NCBI RefSeq assembly: GCF_051014685.1 | Contig: NC_135048.1 | Span: 22,710,543-22,774,542 of the forward strand | Direction: 5' to 3' | Source: Ptiloglossa arizonensis | Taxonomy: Eukaryota; Arthropoda; Insecta; Hymenoptera; Colletidae | DNA length: 64,000 nt | Shown: in pieces, positions 62,287 through 64,000 of the stretch | Layout: each line of letters begins with the position of its first letter | How positions within the stretch are numbered: position 1 is the first letter of the stretch | Made by a program: the position numbers and the translations under genes | Notes under the pieces: model-generated | Told to the model about the DNA's origin: nothing | Databases searched by the model: none | Seen by the model: only the letters and a program-made list of their open reading frames with translations

Positions 62287-64000
62287 GATATTGACAGAAG
62301 TAATTCGCGGTTTGAGAAATTATGACAGATTACGGGATCGTTAATCTCCGTTGGAGGGAGAGGCTGTCGTTCGACGCGCGATAACTCGATAATCTCTGAA
62401 ATCGCGAAATGTGATTACGGCCGCGAGTCTTTCGGGAATAACTTCGGAACAACCAGGGGTGAATCGTCTCCTATTGTACACACATTGTGTTTGCCTAACG
62501 TCGAAGCAACGCGTGCACCGATAAACCCTTTCATCGCTAATATTTGGACACTGACAAGGGGAGCGCGTGATCAAGACGAGCGCCTTTCGGATGATGGCGT
62601 TTCAGACTGAAATTGTAGACGACAACGAAGATAAACGAGTCCCGAAATCTCGGCTAATGGCCAACCATTTTTAGAAACGTGTCCCCTTTGCTGGAATTTC
62701 GATGGTCCACGACCCTTAGCCTACATCAGTCGAGCTACTCTGACGTGGATCGTTATCGTAGAGTTCAAAATTGCTATTCGCGATTAATTTTACATTTTGA
62801 TTGAGGAATCGTAGGAATTGACAAACAAGAGGTTGCTCTTCAACGTGAACACTTTACTTCAGTGCTTCAGAGTTCAACGGAGAGGATTTGCACGAACGTA
62901 TCTTCTATTTCTCTTCGTTTCGATTCGATGAACAGAGACAGTCTGATTTCTACAGAGATGTTTGGCAGTCTGTGCTGTATAGTACAGTTGTACAGTATTT
63001 CTGATCAAACTGTTTCAATCAGAGTAACCAGAGTAATTTTCATAGTTTCTTGTTAGTATTTTGGTACTTCGAAGTTCACTGTCGAAGATTTGAATACACA
63101 CGATGGGAAGTCTGAAGGAAGACTTTTCGCGATTCGAGTGTTCACGGTTCGTACTTACCAATGGAAGCTGCATTCTGATTAAACTTGTGCTCGTAGAGAA
63201 ATTTGCTCGAAGGATAGGGTATTCTATTTACTCGGGATTGAGATTTCATCTATTGTCCCAGGATTGTAATTTCATCGGTTGGAATTGCGTAGCTGGTTTA
63301 TCGATTCCGAGTAATTGGTATTGATACAGATCATGTTTAAACATGACGACTATAAGATTGTCTTCGATTTCAGCTCACTTGTAGAACTGTCTTCAATTTG
63401 ACATTTTATGACATTGTCATCTGCGCGCAGAAAACAATGTTTAGACGATTTGAGATGTGTTGAAAGAGGATCTGTAATGTTCTACAGCCTAGATTCGACT
63501 ATTTGAAAAGTCTGACATTTGTAGAAGTTATACACCTGTCTACTGTCTATCTCGGAGGTAGATATTTGATGCATTCGTAACGAGAAATTGACCTTTCGTT
63601 CGCCACCTTGTCATCGATAAGCAGTTATTGTTAATTCCCGTGGTTTCCGGACACGGAACGCGTCTCCGCGTCCAAATCGTTTTTCAACTCGAAGAATGGA
63701 ACGTCGTTGAAACGACCGGACAATTTCTGTCGAGGCCAAATCGATCGATTGCCTGGATTATTGGGTTCCATGAAACTGGACAGCTACGCTTTTCAAGAAG
63801 GACGATCTTCTCCTCGGCGAGCTTCTTCGAGCGAGCTCGTTTTTGCTAGCCGATCGATGTACTGGAAATGAAACGTCACGCACGATATAATAGCATGTCC
63901 GGTGATCCAAAATTACACGGCGGTTCTCTGATTTCCACGTTCAATTTGTCAAAGCGTGGGTTACTATTGCGTCGATAAAATTCACGGAGTGATAAAACCT

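Larger units (their letters stand above)
50774..64000 (-). other. probable upstream intron of the 5-HT2-type receptor; no exon recognised
   Basis: Upstream of the loop exon on the minus strand there must be exons for TM1-TM5, but none is recognisable up to the window end. The stretch carries a 70-bp array (54100), a 111-bp array (55121), the second copy of the 29-bp minisatellite element (58121), TATTCGAATA patches (55.8, 57.3, 60.5 and 61.6 kb) and a 28-bp poly(A) tract at 62259. The rest, including 50.8-54.0, 58.9-60.4 and 62.3-64.0 kb, shows nothing I can assign. Reading it as intron is an inference from the missing 5' half of the gene. Confidence 0.5.

Overview
The window looks like insect nuclear DNA, probably from a hymenopteran (bee, wasp or ant). 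It is AT-rich and mostly non-coding, with scattered CpG-rich patches, many minisatellites, at least two mariner-type MITEs, and one recognisable gene split by large introns. No bacterial-style operon, rRNA, convincing tRNA or CRISPR array is visible. The species is not identifiable from the sequence alone; the hymenopteran guess rests on general character plus the receptor sequence.

The only protein-coding gene I can support lies on the minus strand and is the 3' half of an aminergic G-protein-coupled receptor, best read as an insect 5-HT2-type serotonin receptor (5-HT2-alpha-like). Three exons are supported by sequence and by matching splice phases: 50425-50773 and 33234-33742 encode a very long third cytoplasmic loop, and 31863-32356 encodes the end of that loop, TM6, TM7, helix 8 and a short tail. 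Together they give 449 residues and a stop. TM1-TM5 are not found here and should lie beyond base 64000. So about 50.8-64.0 kb is presumably upstream intron, 33.7-50.4 kb is a 16.7-kb intron, 32.4-33.2 kb is an 877-bp intron largely made of a ~130-bp tandem repeat, and 1-31.8 kb is 3' flank or intergenic DNA with no convincing gene.

The rest is dominated by repeats. (1) A dispersed family built on the palindromic core TATTCGAATA occurs at about 15 places, from single patches to a 24-unit, 39-bp array at 3.55-4.5 kb that has higher-order structure. (2) A dispersed element carrying a 29-bp minisatellite is present twice, 46 kb apart, with a shared left flank. (3) A foldback-like element at 29.9-30.46 kb has inverted ends enclosing three 151-bp repeats. 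(4) At least nine other local arrays or duplications have periods of 20 to 296 bp. (5) Two short mariner-type MITEs have TA target duplications. The candidate undescribed biology is in these repeat families and in how they populate the introns and 3' flank of a neuromodulator receptor gene.
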